NCBI GenBank assembly: GCA_003129525.1
Contig: CP029329.1
Span: 1,147,501 to 1,211,500, forward strand
Direction of reading: 5' to 3'
DNA: 64,000 nucleotides
DNA from: Clostridium beijerinckii
Lineage (GTDB): Bacteria > Bacillota > Clostridia > Clostridiales > Clostridiaceae
This document shows, piece by piece, positions 39,001 to 50,759 of the stretch. The notes under the pieces are model-generated. The model had not been told where the DNA came from and searched no databases. It saw nothing but the letters and a program-made list of their open reading frames with translations. The first letter of the stretch is position 1, and each line of letters begins with the position of its first letter. The translations under genes were made by a program, and so were the position numbers.

Positions 39001-39049
39001 ATTGGATAAACTATATGACATAAGTATAGTGTATGTTATATAATCCAAT
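39001..39049 (+). promoter_or_regulatory. rpsL leader hairpin
   Basis: ATTGGAT (39001-39007)/ATCCAAT (39043-39049) encloses TATATGACATA (39012-39022)/TATGTTATATA (39032-39042) with a 9-nt loop, 18 pairs in total with one wobble. It lies 57 nt before rpsL. It may be a control site for the str operon; no known class is recognised. Confidence 0.5.
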
Positions 39050-39105
39050 AAAATTAGCTTTATCTTAATTTAAAAATAGATAAATAAATTTCAGGAGGTG
39101 AAAAA

Positions 39106-39483
39106 ATGCCAACTATTAGCCAATTAGTAAGAAAAGGCAGAAAAACAGCAGTAGTTAAATCAACTGCACCAGCACTTAAAGAGTGTCCACAAAGAAGAGG
39201 GGTATGTACAGTTGTTAAAACAACAACTCCTAAGAAGCCTAACTCAGCGTTAAGAAAAGTTGCAAGAGTTAGATTAACAAATGGATATGAAGTAACTGCA
39301 TATATTGGTGGTATAGGTCACAACTTACAAGAACATAGTGTTGTTCTTATAAGAGGTGGAAGAGTTAAAGACCTTCCTGGTGTTAGATACCATATTGTAA
39401 GAGGTGCATTAGATTGTGCTGGAGTAGCTAACAGATTACAAGGAAGATCAAAGTACGGTGCGAAAAGACCTAAACAAAAATAG
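39106..39483 (+). CDS. rpsL: 30S ribosomal protein S12
   Basis: A 125-residue decoding-site protein. The streptomycin-related motif [10 protein letters not shown] (41-50) and [12 protein letters not shown] are wild type. AGGAGGTG precedes the ATG. The gene for the L7Ae-like protein that lies between rpoC and rpsL in Bacillus is absent here. Confidence 0.97.
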   Translation: MPTISQLVRKGRKTAVVKSTAPALKECPQRRGVCTVVKTTTPKKPNSALRKVARVRLTNGYEVTAYIGGIGHNLQEHSVVLIRGGRVKDLPGVRYHIVRGALDCAGVANRLQGRSKYGAKRPKQK

Positions 39484-39500
39484 GATTTTTAACTAAGTGT

Positions 39501-39597
39501 AGTGCTTATCTGTAACAGAATTTATAGATTTAAATTTTAGTTTATATATAGATGTAAAAGATGTAGCACTTTACGGTATTAAGAGTACCGAGTACCG
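39501..39597 (+). promoter_or_regulatory. rpsG leader with alternative pairings
   Basis: AGTGCT (39501-39506) can pair with AGCACT (39565-39570). CGGTA (39574-39578) can pair with either of two tandem TACCG copies (39586-39590 and 39593-39597). The 151-nt gap between S12 and S7 is where S7 controls the str operon in E. coli. Confidence 0.4.
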
Positions 39598-39613
39598 ATG
39601 AACTTAAATTTAA

Positions 39614-40105
<492 letters not shown>

Positions 40106-40189
40106 TATATATCAAAAACTGTTTTGGCTTATGCTAAGGCAGTTTTGTCAAATTAAATTATATTTACTCGATGAGAGGAGGACAAATAA

Positions 40190-42256
40190 ATGGCTAGAAA
40201 ATACCCTTTGGATAAATTCCGTAATTTCGGTATAATGGCTCATATAGATGCAGGAAAGACAACGACTACTGAACGTATATTGTTCTATACAGGAATGAGT
40301 CATAAAATAGGAGAAGTTCATGATGGTGCAGCTACAATGGACTGGATGGTTCAAGAACAAGAAAGAGGTATAACAATTACTTCTGCTGCTACATGTTGTA
40401 TGTGGAAAGATCATGAATTAAACATTATCGATACTCCAGGTCACGTAGACTTTACAGTTGAAGTTGAAAGATCATTGAGAGTACTTGATGGAGCTGTTAC
40501 AGTTCTTGATGCGAAGAGTGGTGTTGAACCACAAACTGAAACTGTTTGGAGACAGGCAGATAAGTACGGAGTACCAAGAATGATTTATGTAAATAAGATG
40601 GATGCAACAGGTGCAGATTTCTTTAGATGTGTAGGCACAGTTAAAGAAAGATTGAAAGCAAATGCAGTTCCAATTCAAATTCCAATTGGTGGAGAAGATA
40701 AATTTAAAGGTATGATTGACCTTATAAGAAATATTGCTATTTTGTATTATGATGATCTTGGAAAAGATATGAGAGAAGAAGCTATACCAGCAGAATATGC
40801 TGAACAAGCGGAAGAATACAGAAATGCAATGATAGAAGCTATTGCTGAAACTGATGAAGTATTAATGGAAAAGTATTTAGAAGGTGAAGAACTAACTGAA
40901 GATGAATTACATAATGCTTTAAGAAAAGCCACAATAGCTAATGAAATTTATCCATGTATTTGTGGATCTTCATATAAAAATAAAGGTGTTCAACAAATGA
41001 TTGATTGTGTTGTTGCTTACTTACCATCACCATTAGATGTCCCAGCAATAAAAGGAACAACATTAGACGGTGAAGAAACTAAAAGAGAATCTTCAGATTC
41101 TGAACCTTTATCAGCACTAGCATTTAAGATTGCTACTGATCCGTTTGTTGGTAAATTAGCATTCACAAGAATATATTCGGGTGTAATGCAAAGTGGTTCA
41201 TATGTTCTTAACTCAACAAAAGGTAAGAAAGAAAGAATCGGTAGACTTGTTAAGATGCACTCAAATTCAAGATCAGAAGTTGAAGCTTTAGAAGCTGGTG
41301 AATTAGGAGCAGTAATTGGACTAAAGAATACTACAACAGGTGATACTTTATGTTCAGAAGCTGATCCAATAATCCTTGAAGCAATGGATTTTCCAGAGCC
41401 AGTAATAAATGTAGCTATCGAGCCAAAGACAAAAGACGCTCAAGAAAAGATGGGAATGGCATTAGCTAAATTAGCTGAAGAAGATCCTACTTTTAAGACT
41501 TGGACTGATACAGAAACTGGTCAAACAATCATAGCTGGTATGGGAGAACTTCACTTAGAAATAATTGTTGATAGACTTACAAGAGAATTCAAAGTTGAAT
41601 GTAATGTTGGAGCTCCACAAGTTGCATACAAAGAAACAATTAGAAATGCTGTTAAAGCTGAAGCTAAGTATGCTAAACAATCAGGAGGTAAAGGACAATA
41701 CGGTCATGCTGTGATTGAAATGGAACCAACTGAAGGTGAATATGAATTTGTAAATGCAGTTGTAGGTGGTGCTATTCCTAAGGAATATATTCCAGCTATC
41801 GATGCAGGTATCAAAGAAGCTGCATTGACTGGTATAATTGCAGGATATAATGTTATTAATTTTAAAGTTAAGCTAGTACATGGTTCATACCATGAAGTTG
41901 ACTCATCTGAAATGGCATTTAAAATTGCGGGATCTATGGCATTTAAGAATGCTATGGCTAAAGCAAATCCAGTAATTCTTGAACCTATGATGAAAGTTGA
42001 AGTAACAGTTCCTGAAGAATATATGGGAGATGTTATTGGAGATATTAATTCAAGAAGAGGTCAAATGGAAGGCATGGAAGCTCTTAATGGAGCACAAGTT
42101 ATAAGAGCATTTGTACCATTATCAGAAATGTTTGGATATGCAACTTCATTAAGATCTAGAACACAAGGTAGAGGTGTTTACTCAATGGTATCTGATCACT
42201 ACGAAGAAGTTCCAAAAAATATTCAAGAACAAATTGCTGGGAACAGAACTAAATAA
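40190..42256 (+). CDS. fusA: elongation factor G
   Basis: A 688-residue translocase GTPase. AHIDAGKT (P-loop), DTPGHVDF and NKMD are intact, followed by domains II to V including the GQYGHA block. GAGGAGG precedes the ATG. A hairpin AAAACTG/CAGTTTT (40115-40121 with 40140-40146) stands between rpsG and fusA and may tune the ratio of the two. Confidence 0.97.
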   Translation: MARKYPLDKFRNFGIMAHIDAGKTTTTERILFYTGMSHKIGEVHDGAATMDWMVQEQERGITITSAATCCMWKDHELNIIDTPGHVDFTVEVERSLRVLDGAVTVLDAKSGVEPQTETVWRQADKYGVPRMIYVNKMDATGADFFRCVGTVKERLKANAVPIQIPIGGEDKFKGMIDLIRNIAILYYDDLGKDMREEAIPAEYAEQAEEYRNAMIEAIAETDEVLMEKYLEGEELTEDELHNALRKATIANEIYPCICGSSYKNKGVQQMIDCVVAYLPSPLDVPAIKGTTLDGEETKRESSDSEPLSALAFKIATDPFVGKLAFTRIYSGVMQSGSYVLNSTKGKKERIGRLVKMHSNSRSEVEALEAGELGAVIGLKNTTTGDTLCSEADPIILEAMDFPEPVINVAIEPKTKDAQEKMGMALAKLAEEDPTFKTWTDTETGQTIIAGMGELHLEIIVDRLTREFKVECNVGAPQVAYKETIRNAVKAEAKYAKQSGGKGQYGHAVIEMEPTEGEYEFVNAVVGGAIPKEYIPAIDAGIKEAALTGIIAGYNVINFKVKLVHGSYHEVDSSEMAFKIAGSMAFKNAMAKANPVILEPMMKVEVTVPEEYMGDVIGDINSRRGQMEGMEALNGAQVIRAFVPLSEMFGYATSLRSRTQGRGVYSMVSDHYEEVPKNIQEQIAGNRTK

Positions 42257-42400
42257 TTATTGATGATATATATTCAAATTATTTTTTATATAATATAGTA
42301 AAAAAATTTGGATAACAAATGTAGATATAAAAATATCTATCAGTTATAATATTTACGAAAAGATTCTTTTAATTAATGTCTATAAGGGAGGAAAATTATA

Positions 42401-43594
42401 ATGGCAAAAGCAAAGTATGAAAGAACCAAACCACATGTTAATATTGGAACAATAGGTCACGTAGATCATGGTAAGACAACATTAACAGCAGCAATAACAA
42501 CAGTATTATCAAAGAAGGGTTTTGCACAAGCCTTTGATTATGCAGCAATAGATAAAGCACCAGAGGAAAAAGAAAGAGGAATTACAATTAATACATCACA
42601 CGTTGAGTATCAAACAGAAAATAGACATTATGCTCACGTTGACTGTCCAGGACATGCTGACTATGTTAAGAACATGATTACAGGAGCAGCACAAATGGAT
42701 GGAGCTATCTTAGTTGTATCAGCAGCAGATGGTCCAATGCCACAAACAAGAGAACATATATTATTAGGATCAAGAGTTGGAATAGAATATATGGTAGTAT
42801 TCTTAAACAAAGCTGATATGGTAGATGATCCAGAATTATTAGAATTAGTTGAAATGGAAGTTAGAGAATTATTAAGTGAATATGATTTCCCAGGAGATGA
42901 TATTCCAGTAATAACAGGATCAGCATTAAAAGCATTAGAAAATCCAGAAGATGCAGAAGCAACTAAGTGCATAAATGAATTAATGGAAGCTGTAGATAGT
43001 TATATACCAACACCAGAAAGAGCTACAGATAAGCCATTCTTAATGCCAATAGAAGATGTATTCACAATTACTGGTAGAGGAACAGTTGCAACAGGAAGAG
43101 TTGAAGCTGGAGTACTTCACGTTGGAGACGAAGTAGAAATCGTTGGATTAAGTGAAGAAAAGAAGAAAGTTGTAGTAACTGGAATTGAAATGTTCAGAAA
43201 GTTATTAGACGATGCGCAAGCAGGAGATAATATCGGAGCATTATTAAGAGGAGTACAAAGAGCTGACATCCAAAGAGGTCAAGTTCTAGCAGTACCAAAC
43301 TCAGTACATCCACATACTAACTTCGTAGGTCAAGTATATGTATTAAAGAAAGAAGAAGGCGGAAGACATACACCATTCTTTGATGGATATAGACCACAAT
43401 TTTATTTCAGAACAACAGATGTAACAGGATCAATAAAATTACCAGATGGAATGGAAATGGTAATGCCAGGAGACCACATTGACATGAAAGTAGAATTAAT
43501 CACTCCAATCGCAATGGATGAAGGATTAAGATTTGCTATCAGAGAAGGTGGAAGAACAGTAGGTTCTGGAGTTGTTACTAGCATACAAAAATAA
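42401..43594 (+). CDS. tuf: elongation factor Tu (copy 2)
   Basis: A 397-residue duplicate of the tuf at 26522-27715, here in its str-operon place after fusA. Only residue 288 differs (Ala here). By eye the first 833 bp of the two copies differ at one base and the last 360 bp at seven, so homogenisation by gene conversion has been strongest at the 5' end. No obvious strong promoter lies in the 144-bp gap after fusA, so it may be read from the fusA transcript. Confidence 0.98.
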   Translation: MAKAKYERTKPHVNIGTIGHVDHGKTTLTAAITTVLSKKGFAQAFDYAAIDKAPEEKERGITINTSHVEYQTENRHYAHVDCPGHADYVKNMITGAAQMDGAILVVSAADGPMPQTREHILLGSRVGIEYMVVFLNKADMVDDPELLELVEMEVRELLSEYDFPGDDIPVITGSALKALENPEDAEATKCINELMEAVDSYIPTPERATDKPFLMPIEDVFTITGRGTVATGRVEAGVLHVGDEVEIVGLSEEKKKVVVTGIEMFRKLLDDAQAGDNIGALLRGVQRADIQRGQVLAVPNSVHPHTNFVGQVYVLKKEEGGRHTPFFDGYRPQFYFRTTDVTGSIKLPDGMEMVMPGDHIDMKVELITPIAMDEGLRFAIREGGRTVGSGVVTSIQK

Positions 43595-43611
43595 AAAAAT
43601 ATTTTAACATA

Positions 43612-43647
43612 TAAGAGTGAGAAATTTAATTTCTTACTCTTATTTTA
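43612..43647 (+). terminator. str operon terminator after tuf
   Basis: A 13-bp stem (43612-43624 with 43630-43642, one G-T pair) with a 5-nt loop, followed by TTTT. The next 180 bp to the S10 promoter are A/T-rich with no gene. Confidence 0.85.
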
Positions 43648-43828
43648 TAATAAATAAATATTTTGATATTAAATTACATTTTATTAATAAGATCATAGTT
43701 AATTTCATACAATAATTTTTTTAATAAAAAAATATATTGATATTTTATTAAAATTCAATTAAAATGATAGAAGAATAAGATAGAGGTAAATAAAAAATAA
43801 AAAAAGTTAAAAAAATGTAAAAAAAAGC

Positions 43829-43857
43829 TTGAAAAGGCTATGCAACAATAGTATAAT
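43829..43857 (+). promoter_or_regulatory. S10 operon promoter with a flanking dyad
   Basis: TTGAAA, 17-bp spacer, TATAAT. A perfect 10-bp inverted repeat, GCTATGCAAC (43837-43846) and GTTGCATAGC (43864-43873), brackets the -10 element, with the right arm at the likely start of transcription. Confidence 0.8.
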
Positions 43858-43863
43858 TAAGAA

Positions 43864-44040
43864 GTTGCATAGCATACAGCGATGAATCAAGAGGTTGCCG
43901 GACTTCCGGGTAATTCTTGATGAGTAAGTTTGGATCTAGAATCCGACGACAGGGATTAGGTATACTGTTGGAACAATAAGAAACACCTGGAACAGTTTAC
44001 AGAATAACCGCTGTTGTGCGTTAGAAGTAAAACGTACATA
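43864..44040 (+). promoter_or_regulatory. S10 operon leader
   Basis: About 180 nt of untranslated leader. The clearest structure is ATCAAGA (43886-43892)/TCTTGAT (43915-43921) enclosing CCGGA (43898-43902)/TCCGG (43905-43909), followed by a GGAT/ATCC hairpin and GGAACA repeats. In E. coli the S10 leader is the target of L4; whether L4 acts here is inference. Confidence 0.55.
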
Positions 44041-44057
44041 AAAAGGAGGGAAATGAA

Positions 44058-44366
44058 ATGTCAAAGCAAAAAATAAGAATTAGATTAAAGGCTTTTGATC
44101 ATACAATATTAGATCAATCAGCTGAAAAAATTGTTGAAACTGCAAAAACAACAGGAGCTAAGGTTGTAGGTCCAGTACCATTACCTACTGAAAAAGATGT
44201 TGTTACAGTATTAAGAGCAGTTCATAAGTACAAAGATTCAAGAGAACAATTTGAGATAAGAACTCATAAGAGATTAATCGATATTGTTAATCCATCACCT
44301 AAAACTGTTGATGCATTAATGAGATTAAATCTTCCAGCTGGTGTTGATATAGAAATCAAACTATAA
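44058..44366 (+). CDS. rpsJ: 30S ribosomal protein S10
   Basis: A 102-residue 30S head protein that also partners NusB in antitermination. [15 protein letters not shown] at the N-terminus is typical. AAGGAGGG precedes the ATG. First gene of the S10-spc-alpha supercluster. Confidence 0.97.
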   Translation: MSKQKIRIRLKAFDHTILDQSAEKIVETAKTTGAKVVGPVPLPTEKDVVTVLRAVHKYKDSREQFEIRTHKRLIDIVNPSPKTVDALMRLNLPAGVDIEIKL

Positions 44367-44440
44367 TACTGGAAATAAAATATAAAACGGCTAGTTATGA
44401 TTGTTAACAATCCGCTAATTAGTTTGGGAGGTGTAAATAC

Positions 44441-45070
44441 ATGAAAAAAGCTATAATAGGAAAGAAAATAGGGATGACACAAATTTTCGATGAAAATGGC
44501 AAAGTAGTACCTGTAACTGTAGTAGAAGCTGGCCCATGTGTTGTTGTTCAAAAGAAAACATCAGATAATGATGGTTATGAAGCAATACAAGTTGGTTTTG
44601 AAGAAATAAGAGAAAAGTTAGTTAATAAGCCAAGAAAAGGTCATTTTGCTAAAGCTGGAACTACTTTAAGAAGAACTCTTAAAGAATTCAGACTTGATGA
44701 TATAAGCCAATATGAAGTTGGTCAAGAAATAAAGGCTGATGTATTTGAAGTAGGAGATAAAGTAGATGTATCTGCTGTTTCTAAAGGAAAGGGGTTCCAA
44801 GGTGTTATTAAGAGATGGAATCAACAAAGAGGACCTATGACTCATGGTTCTAAGTTCCATAGAGCACCAGGTTCAATGGGAGCTTCATCAGATCCATCTA
44901 GAACATTCAAGAATAAGAGAATGCCAGGACATATGGGATCTGTTAATACAACAGTAATTAATTTAGAAGTTGTTAAAGTAATAGCTGAAAAGAATTTAAT
45001 ACTAATTAAGGGCGGAATCCCAGGACCTAATAAGGGTAGAGTAGTAATTAAAGATTCAGCGAGAGCTTAA
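44441..45070 (+). CDS. rplC: 50S ribosomal protein L3
   Basis: A 209-residue early-assembly protein. [16 protein letters not shown] at the start and the extended loop [17 protein letters not shown] near the peptidyl-transferase centre are intact. GGGAGGTG precedes the ATG. Confidence 0.97.
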   Translation: MKKAIIGKKIGMTQIFDENGKVVPVTVVEAGPCVVVQKKTSDNDGYEAIQVGFEEIREKLVNKPRKGHFAKAGTTLRRTLKEFRLDDISQYEVGQEIKADVFEVGDKVDVSAVSKGKGFQGVIKRWNQQRGPMTHGSKFHRAPGSMGASSDPSRTFKNKRMPGHMGSVNTTVINLEVVKVIAEKNLILIKGGIPGPNKGRVVIKDSARA

Positions 45071-45096
45071 TTTCTTTGAAGAAAGGAGGAAATAGA

Positions 45097-45717
45097 ATGC
45101 CTACAGTAGGAGTATTTAATAAAGAAGGAAATAAAGTTTCAGATATGGAACTAAGCGAAAGCGTATTTGCAGTAGAAGTTAATGAATATGCATTACATCA
45201 AGTAGTAGTAGCATTATTAGCTAACAAGAGACAAGGAACTCAATCAACTAAAACTAGATCTGAAGTTAGAGGAGGCGGAGCTAAGCCTTGGAGACAAAAG
45301 GGTACTGGAAGAGCAAGACAAGGTTCTATCAGAGCACCTCAATGGATTAAAGGTGGTATTGTATTCGCACCAAAGCCAAGAGACTACAGAGTTTCAGTTC
45401 CAAAGAGTATGAGAAAAGTTGCTATGAAATCTGCTTTAACTAGCAAGGTTCAAGATAATCAAATGATTATTCTTGATTCATTAAATTTTGAAACACCAAA
45501 AACTAAAAACATAGTAGAAATGTTAAAAGCTTTAGAAGCTAATAAAGCATTAATCATAACAGCAGAATCAAATGAATTTGTTTATAAATCAGCAAGAAAT
45601 ATTCAAGGAATAAGTATTATTCCAGCAAACAACATCAATGTTTATGATTTATTAAAATATGACAAATTAATCATAACTAAAGAAGCTGTATCAAAAATTG
45701 AGGAGGTGTACGCATAA
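45097..45717 (+). CDS. rplD: 50S ribosomal protein L4
   Basis: A 206-residue protein lining the exit tunnel, with the loop [20 protein letters not shown] where macrolide resistance changes occur; it looks wild type. The start is the ATG at 45097 after AAAGGAGG; the in-frame ATG at 45076 lies upstream of that site. Its stop overlaps the rplW start by one base. Confidence 0.96.
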   Translation: MPTVGVFNKEGNKVSDMELSESVFAVEVNEYALHQVVVALLANKRQGTQSTKTRSEVRGGGAKPWRQKGTGRARQGSIRAPQWIKGGIVFAPKPRDYRVSVPKSMRKVAMKSALTSKVQDNQMIILDSLNFETPKTKNIVEMLKALEANKALIITAESNEFVYKSARNIQGISIIPANNINVYDLLKYDKLIITKEAVSKIEEVYA

Positions 45718-46013
45718 TGAAATTAACAAGCCATGATATAATTAGAAAGCCAGTTATAACTGAAAAAAGTATGGCGTCTATGGCCGAAAAGAAGTACACT
45801 TTCATAGTTCATGCTGATGCTAATAAATCTCAAATAAAGAGAGCTGTGGAAGAAGTTTTCAATGTTAAAGTTGAAGATGTTAATACTATAAACGGTTTAG
45901 GAAAAACTAAAAGAATGGGCGTACATGTAGGTAAAAGATCAGACTACAAAAAGGCTATTGTTAAATTAACTGAAGAAAGCAATGGAATTGAATTCTTTGA
46001 AGGAATGCAATAG
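45717..46013 (+). CDS. rplW: 50S ribosomal protein L23
   Basis: A 98-residue protein at the tunnel exit that docks trigger factor and [14 protein letters not shown] is the family start. ATG overlaps the rplD stop (TAATG), with GAGGAGGTG 7 nt before it, so translation is coupled. Confidence 0.96.
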   Translation: MKLTSHDIIRKPVITEKSMASMAEKKYTFIVHADANKSQIKRAVEEVFNVKVEDVNTINGLGKTKRMGVHVGKRSDYKKAIVKLTEESNGIEFFEGMQ

Positions 46014-46074
46014 TACATTAAGGCGATTATTGGTGATGAGCACCAGAGAAGCTTGAAAAAGGAGGAAATTTTAA

Positions 46075-46908
46075 ATGGCAGTTAAAAAGTATAACCCGAT
46101 TACACCATCAAGAAGACAAATGACTATGCCAACTTTTGAAGAAATAACTTCACAAGAACCAGAAAAGTCACTTCTTGTTTCATTAAAGGTTAAAGCGGGT
46201 AGAAATAATCAAGGTAAAATCACTGTTAGACATCGTGGTGGTACTGTTAAAAGAAAGTACAGAATAATAGATTTCAAAAGAAACAAAGATACAGTTCCAG
46301 CAACAGTTGCAACTATAGAATATGATCCAAACAGAACAGCGTATATTGCACTTGTTGTATATACAGATGGAGAAAAAAGATATATTCTTGCACCAGCAGG
46401 ATTAAAAGTTGGAGATGTTATAGAATCAGGAGTTAACGCTGATATTAAACCAGGTAATGCTCTTCCATTAAAGAACATACCAGTTGGTACAGTTATTCAT
46501 AATATCGAATTACAAAGAGGAAAAGGTGGCCAATTAGTTAGAGCGGCTGGTAACTCAGCACAATTAATGGCTAAAGAAGGAGATTATGCAACTCTTAGAT
46601 TACCATCAGGTGAAATGAGATATGTAAGAATCGAATGTAGAGCTACAATTGGAACACTTTCTAATGCAACTAACGATATTGTTAATATTGGTAAGGCAGG
46701 TAGAAAAAGACATATGGGATGGAGACCAACAGTTAGAGGTTCTGTAATGAATCCTAATGATCACCCTCATGGTGGTGGTGAAGGTAAATCTCCAGTTGGT
46801 AGACCAAGTCCAGTTACTCCATGGGGTAAACCAGCACTTGGATACAAAACTAGAAAGAATAAGAAGTATTCTGATAAATTTATCATCAAAGATAGAAGAA
46901 CTAAGTAG
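46075..46908 (+). CDS. rplB: 50S ribosomal protein L2
   Basis: A 277-residue core protein near the peptidyl-transferase centre. The conserved C-terminal block [12 protein letters not shown] with its key His is present. AAAGGAGG precedes the ATG. Confidence 0.97.
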   Translation: MAVKKYNPITPSRRQMTMPTFEEITSQEPEKSLLVSLKVKAGRNNQGKITVRHRGGTVKRKYRIIDFKRNKDTVPATVATIEYDPNRTAYIALVVYTDGEKRYILAPAGLKVGDVIESGVNADIKPGNALPLKNIPVGTVIHNIELQRGKGGQLVRAAGNSAQLMAKEGDYATLRLPSGEMRYVRIECRATIGTLSNATNDIVNIGKAGRKRHMGWRPTVRGSVMNPNDHPHGGGEGKSPVGRPSPVTPWGKPALGYKTRKNKKYSDKFIIKDRRTK

Positions 46909-46973
46909 TCTGGGGAGAATAGTAATTTCTCTTCGAAACTTAGAACTTAGCATTTATGAAGGGAGGCATATTA

Positions 46974-47249
46974 GTGAGTAGATCAACAAAGAAAGCACCT
47001 TTTGTTCATGAAGGACTTTTTAAGAAGATAGAAGAAATGAATGGTAATGGAGAAAAAAAGGTTATTAAAACTTGGTCAAGAAGTTCAACAATTTTCCCAC
47101 AATTTATAGGTCACACAGTTGCTGTGCATGACGGAAGAAAGCATGTACCAGTATATATATCAGAAGATATGGTGGGTCATAAGTTAGGCGAATTTGTATT
47201 AACTAGAACTTTTAAAGGCCATATTGCAGATAAAACATCAAAAAGATAG
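46974..47249 (+). CDS. rpsS: 30S ribosomal protein S19
   Basis: A 91-residue head protein. The start is GTG at 46974, giving the standard [11 protein letters not shown]-terminus, 7 nt after AAGGGAGG; the ATG at 46956 is upstream of that site. [16 protein letters not shown] is typical. Confidence 0.96.
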   Translation: MSRSTKKAPFVHEGLFKKIEEMNGNGEKKVIKTWSRSSTIFPQFIGHTVAVHDGRKHVPVYISEDMVGHKLGEFVLTRTFKGHIADKTSKR

Positions 47250-47269
47250 CCTGGAAAGGAGGATCATAA

Positions 47270-47605
47270 ATGGAAGCTAGAGCTATAGCAAAATATATTA
47301 GAATGTCTCCAACAAAAGTAGGAGTAATTCTTGATTTAATAAGAGGAAAACAAGTTAACGAAGCTTTTGCTATTTTACAATTTACTCCAAGAGAAGCAGC
47401 AGTAGTAATTAACAAAGTTTTAAAATCAGCTGTTGCCAATGCAGAAAATAACTTGGAATTAAATGCTGATAACTTATATGTATCACAATGTTACGTTGGT
47501 TCAGGATCAACATTAAAAAGATTCCAACCTCATGCTCAAGGTAGAGCATTCAAAATTTTAAAGAAAACAAGCAATATAACAGTAATTGTTAAAGAAAGAG
47601 CTTAG
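47270..47605 (+). CDS. rplV: 50S ribosomal protein L22
   Basis: A 111-residue tunnel protein with [17 protein letters not shown] and the beta-hairpin region ([19 protein letters not shown]). No deletion typical of macrolide resistance is seen. AAAGGAGG precedes the ATG. Confidence 0.97.
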   Translation: MEARAIAKYIRMSPTKVGVILDLIRGKQVNEAFAILQFTPREAAVVINKVLKSAVANAENNLELNADNLYVSQCYVGSGSTLKRFQPHAQGRAFKILKKTSNITVIVKERA

Positions 47606-47628
47606 TTTATAAAAGGAGGGAAAAGCAA

Positions 47629-48294
47629 GTGGGTCAAAAAGTAAATCCTCATGGCCTTAGAGTAGGTGTTATCAAGGGATGGAACGCAAAATGGTATGCT
47701 AATAAAAAGAATTTTGCGGATAATCTTATAGAAGATAATCAAATTAGAAAATTTGTTAAAAAAGAACTTTTTTCAGCAGGTATTTCTAAAATAGAAATCG
47801 AAAGAGCCGCTAAAAGAGTTAAATTAAACATATATACAGCAAAGCCAGGTGTCGTTATAGGTAAAGGTGGATCAGGAATTGAAAGCTTGAAAAATAAATT
47901 AACTCAATTTGTTAATGGCAAAAACATTTTAATTAACATAGTTGAAGTTAAAAGTGCAGAATCTGATGCTCAATTAATGGCAGAAAATATTGCAGCTCAA
48001 TTAGAAAAGAGAATTTCATTTAGAAGAGCTATGAAGCAAACAATGCAAAGAGCTATGAAACATGGAATAAAGGGTGTAAAAACTGCATGCGCTGGTAGAT
48101 TAGGTGGAGCTGAAATAGCAAGAACTGAACATTATCATGAAGGAACAATTCCACTACAAACATTAAGAGCTGATATTGATTATGGATTTGCTGAAGCAGA
48201 TACAACATATGGAAAAATCGGAGTTAAGGTTTGGGTTTATAATGGAGAAGTTCTTCCAACTAAGAAAGTAGAAAAGGAAGAGGCTAACGCATAG
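47629..48294 (+). CDS. rpsC: 30S ribosomal protein S3
   Basis: A 221-residue protein at the mRNA entry with a KH domain ([12 protein letters not shown]). The start is GTG at 47629, after AAAGGAGGG, giving [12 protein letters not shown]. Confidence 0.97.
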   Translation: MGQKVNPHGLRVGVIKGWNAKWYANKKNFADNLIEDNQIRKFVKKELFSAGISKIEIERAAKRVKLNIYTAKPGVVIGKGGSGIESLKNKLTQFVNGKNILINIVEVKSAESDAQLMAENIAAQLEKRISFRRAMKQTMQRAMKHGIKGVKTACAGRLGGAEIARTEHYHEGTIPLQTLRADIDYGFAEADTTYGKIGVKVWVYNGEVLPTKKVEKEEANA

Positions 48295-48311
48295 GAAAGG
48301 AGGAATAGATC

Positions 48312-48746
48312 ATGTTAATGCCTAAAAGGGTAAAACATCGTAAGGTGCAACGTGGTAGAATGAAAGGTAAAGCAACAAGAGGTAATTTCTTAGCTTATGG
48401 AGATTATGGAATCCAAGCACTAAATTGTGGATGGATTACAAGCAACCAAATTGAAGCTGCCAGAATTGCTATCAATAGATACATTAAAAGAGGTGGAAAA
48501 CTTTGGATAAAGATTTTCCCAGATAAACCAGTTACAGAAAAACCAGCTGAAACAAGAATGGGTTCAGGTAAAGGATCACCAGAATATTGGGTTGCAGTAG
48601 TTAAGCCAGGTAGAGTACTATTTGAATTATCAGGAGTACCAGAAGAAACTGCAAGAGAAGCAATGAGACTTGCTTCACATAAACTTCCTGTAAAAACAAA
48701 ATTTGTTTCAAAAAGAGATTTTGAGGAAATGGGTGGTGAAGAATAA
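48312..48746 (+). CDS. rplP: 50S ribosomal protein L16
   Basis: A 144-residue protein that helps position A-site t[20 protein letters not shown] opens the protein. AAAGGAGG ends 8 nt before the first ATG, which is preferred over the ATG two codons later. The stop overlaps rpmC by one base. Confidence 0.96.
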   Translation: MLMPKRVKHRKVQRGRMKGKATRGNFLAYGDYGIQALNCGWITSNQIEAARIAINRYIKRGGKLWIKIFPDKPVTEKPAETRMGSGKGSPEYWVAVVKPGRVLFELSGVPEETAREAMRLASHKLPVKTKFVSKRDFEEMGGEE

Positions 48747-48958
48747 TGAAGGCTAGAGAATTAAAAGAATTGAAATCAAGCAATCCTCAAGATTTAACAG
48801 TTAAATTAGGCGATCTTAAAGCTGAATTATTTAACTTAAGATTTCAATTAGCTACAGGACAATTAGAAAATCCAATGAGAATAAAAGAAGTTAAGAAGTC
48901 TATAGCCCAAATAAAAACCATCTTAAGAGAAGAAGAATTGAAGGCATTGGAACAATAA
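48746..48958 (+). CDS. rpmC: 50S ribosomal protein L29
   Basis: A 70-residue helical hairpin protein at the tunnel exit; [19 protein letters not shown] is the family core. The start overlaps the rplP stop (TAATG), and GGGTGGTGAA inside rplP may serve as binding site. Confidence 0.95.
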   Translation: MKARELKELKSSNPQDLTVKLGDLKAELFNLRFQLATGQLENPMRIKEVKKSIAQIKTILREEELKALEQ

Positions 48959-48981
48959 AAGTTGGAAGGAGGTAAGCCCTA

Positions 48982-49236
48982 ATGGAAAGATCGTTAAGAA
49001 AGAAAAGAATTGGTAGGGTTGTTTCTGATAAAATGGAAAAGACTATTGTAGTTGCAGTTGAAACTAAGGTTAGACATCCGCTATATGGAAAAACAGTAAA
49101 TAAGACTACAAAGTTTAAAGTACATGATGAAAATAATGAAGCTAAAATTAATGATAGAGTATCAATAATGGAAACTAGACCTTTATCTAAAGATAAGAGA
49201 TGGAGACTTGTTGAAATAGTTGAAAAAGCTAAATAG
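48982..49236 (+). CDS. rpsQ: 30S ribosomal protein S17
   Basis: An 84-residue OB-fold protein, with [19 protein letters not shown] and the [20 protein letters not shown] end typical of the family. GGAAGGAGGT precedes the ATG. Confidence 0.96.
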   Translation: MERSLRKKRIGRVVSDKMEKTIVVAVETKVRHPLYGKTVNKTTKFKVHDENNEAKINDRVSIMETRPLSKDKRWRLVEIVEKAK

Positions 49237-49263
49237 CTTTAAAACTGAAAGGAGGGTAATTTT

Positions 49264-49632
49264 ATGATACAACAACAAACCAAATTAAAAGTTGCAGATA
49301 ATTCAGGTGCAAAAGAGATTATGTGTATAAGAGTCTTAGGCGGATCTAAAAGAAAGTTTGGTAATATCGGTGATGTTATAGTAGCTAGCGTTAAAAGTGC
49401 AACACCAGGTGGAGTTGTTAAAAAAGGTGAAGTTGTAAAGGCAGTTGTAGTTAGATCAGTAAAAGGTGTAAGAAGAGCCGATGGTTCATATATTAAATTT
49501 GATGAAAATGCAGCAGTTATAATCAAAGATGATAAACAACCAAAAGGAACTCGTATCTTTGGACCTGTTGCTAGGGAGCTAAGAGATAAAGAATTCAATA
49601 AGATTTTATCATTAGCACCAGAAGTTCTATAA
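49264..49632 (+). CDS. rplN: 50S ribosomal protein L14
   Basis: A 122-residue interface protein. [18 protein letters not shown] and the C-terminal [20 protein letters not shown] are standard. AAAGGAGGG precedes the ATG. Confidence 0.97.
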   Translation: MIQQQTKLKVADNSGAKEIMCIRVLGGSKRKFGNIGDVIVASVKSATPGGVVKKGEVVKAVVVRSVKGVRRADGSYIKFDENAAVIIKDDKQPKGTRIFGPVARELRDKEFNKILSLAPEVL

Positions 49633-49647
49633 GAGGAGGTGGCTAAC

Positions 49648-49962
49648 TTGAAGATACATGTTAAAAAGAATGATACAGTTATTGTTATATCAGGAAAAGA
49701 TAAGGGCAAGACTGGTGAAGTGTTAAAAGCATATCCAAAAACAGGAAAAATTCTTGTTCAAGGAATTCATATAGTAAAGAAACATCAAAAAGCTAATAAG
49801 AGTCAAGTTGAGAGCGCTATAATTGAAAAAGAAGCAGCAATCAACAGCTCAAAAGTTATGTTATATTGTAACAAATGTAAGAATGCAACTAGAATTAGTA
49901 ACAAAATCTTAGATGATGGTACTAAGGTCAGAGTATGTAAAAAATGCGGAGAAACATTCTAA
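49648..49962 (+). CDS. rplX: 50S ribosomal protein L24
   Basis: A 104-residue assembly-initiator protein with a KOW motif (VISGKDKGKTGEV). A CxxC pair (CNKC) and a second (CKKC) near the C-terminus look zinc-binding. The start is TTG at 49648, 7 nt after GAGGAGGT; an upstream GTG at 49639 falls within that site. Confidence 0.94.
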   Translation: MKIHVKKNDTVIVISGKDKGKTGEVLKAYPKTGKILVQGIHIVKKHQKANKSQVESAIIEKEAAINSSKVMLYCNKCKNATRISNKILDDGTKVRVCKKCGETF

Positions 49963-49984
49963 AATTTGAAAGGAGGTAACTAAT

Positions 49985-50524
49985 ATGACAAGACTTCAAG
50001 AAAAATATCAAAAAGAAGTAATTCCAGCTATGATTGAAAAGTTCGGATACAAAAATATAATGGAAGTTCCAAAGCTTGAGAAGATTGTAATCAACATGGG
50101 AGTTGGAGAAGCTAAAGAAAATCAAAAGGTCTTAGAATCAGCAGTTAATGATTTAACTTTGATTGCAGGTCAAAAGCCTGTATTAACAAGAGCAAAGAAA
50201 TCTGTAGCTAACTTTAAAATTAGAGAAAACATGCCATTAGGGTGTAAGGTTACTCTAAGAAAAGCTCAAATGTTTGAATTTGCAGATAAGTTAATGAGTA
50301 TTGCATTACCAAGAGTTAGAGATTTCAGAGGAGTTTCAAGCAAGGCATTTGATGGTAGAGGAAATTATTCATTAGGAATTAAAGAGCAATTAATATTCCC
50401 AGAAATAGAATATGATAAGATTGATAAGGTTAGAGGAATGGATATAATCTTCGTTACTTCAGCAAATACTGACGAAGAAGCTAGGGAATTATTAAGATTC
50501 CTTGGAATGCCATTTGCTCAATAA
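49985..50524 (+). CDS. rplE: 50S ribosomal protein L5
   Basis: A 179-residue 5S rRNA-binding protein of normal length. [16 protein letters not shown] and the [15 protein letters not shown] block are typical. AAAGGAGGT precedes the ATG. Confidence 0.97.
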   Translation: MTRLQEKYQKEVIPAMIEKFGYKNIMEVPKLEKIVINMGVGEAKENQKVLESAVNDLTLIAGQKPVLTRAKKSVANFKIRENMPLGCKVTLRKAQMFEFADKLMSIALPRVRDFRGVSSKAFDGRGNYSLGIKEQLIFPEIEYDKIDKVRGMDIIFVTSANTDEEARELLRFLGMPFAQ

Positions 50525-50540
50525 TAAGGAGGTAAACACA

Positions 50541-50726
50541 TTGGCACGTAAAGCTATTATTGAAAAGTGGAGCAAAACTCCTAAATTTAAAACACAAGCT
50601 TATACAAGATGTAGAATATGTGGAAGACCACATTCTGTATTAAAGAAATATGGAGTATGCCGTATTTGTTTTAGAGAACTTGCTTATAAGGGCGAAATTC
50701 CAGGTTGTAGAAAAGCAAGTTGGTAA
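50541..50726 (+). CDS. rpsN: 30S ribosomal protein S14, zinc-binding short form
   Basis: A 61-residue S14 of the type Z form, with CRIC and CRIC pairs flanking HSVLKKYG. The start is TTG at 50541, 7 nt after AAGGAGGT, giving ARKAIIEKW. Confidence 0.95.
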   Translation: MARKAIIEKWSKTPKFKTQAYTRCRICGRPHSVLKKYGVCRICFRELAYKGEIPGCRKASW

Positions 50727-50759
50727 TAGATACAATGTAACGAAAGGAGGCACATTAGA

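Noticed and set aside
43595..43830. Search for a gene or CRISPR-like repeats in the gap after the second tuf
   Set aside because: Only the terminator and poly-A/T-rich DNA are present; no spaced repeats or coding frame.
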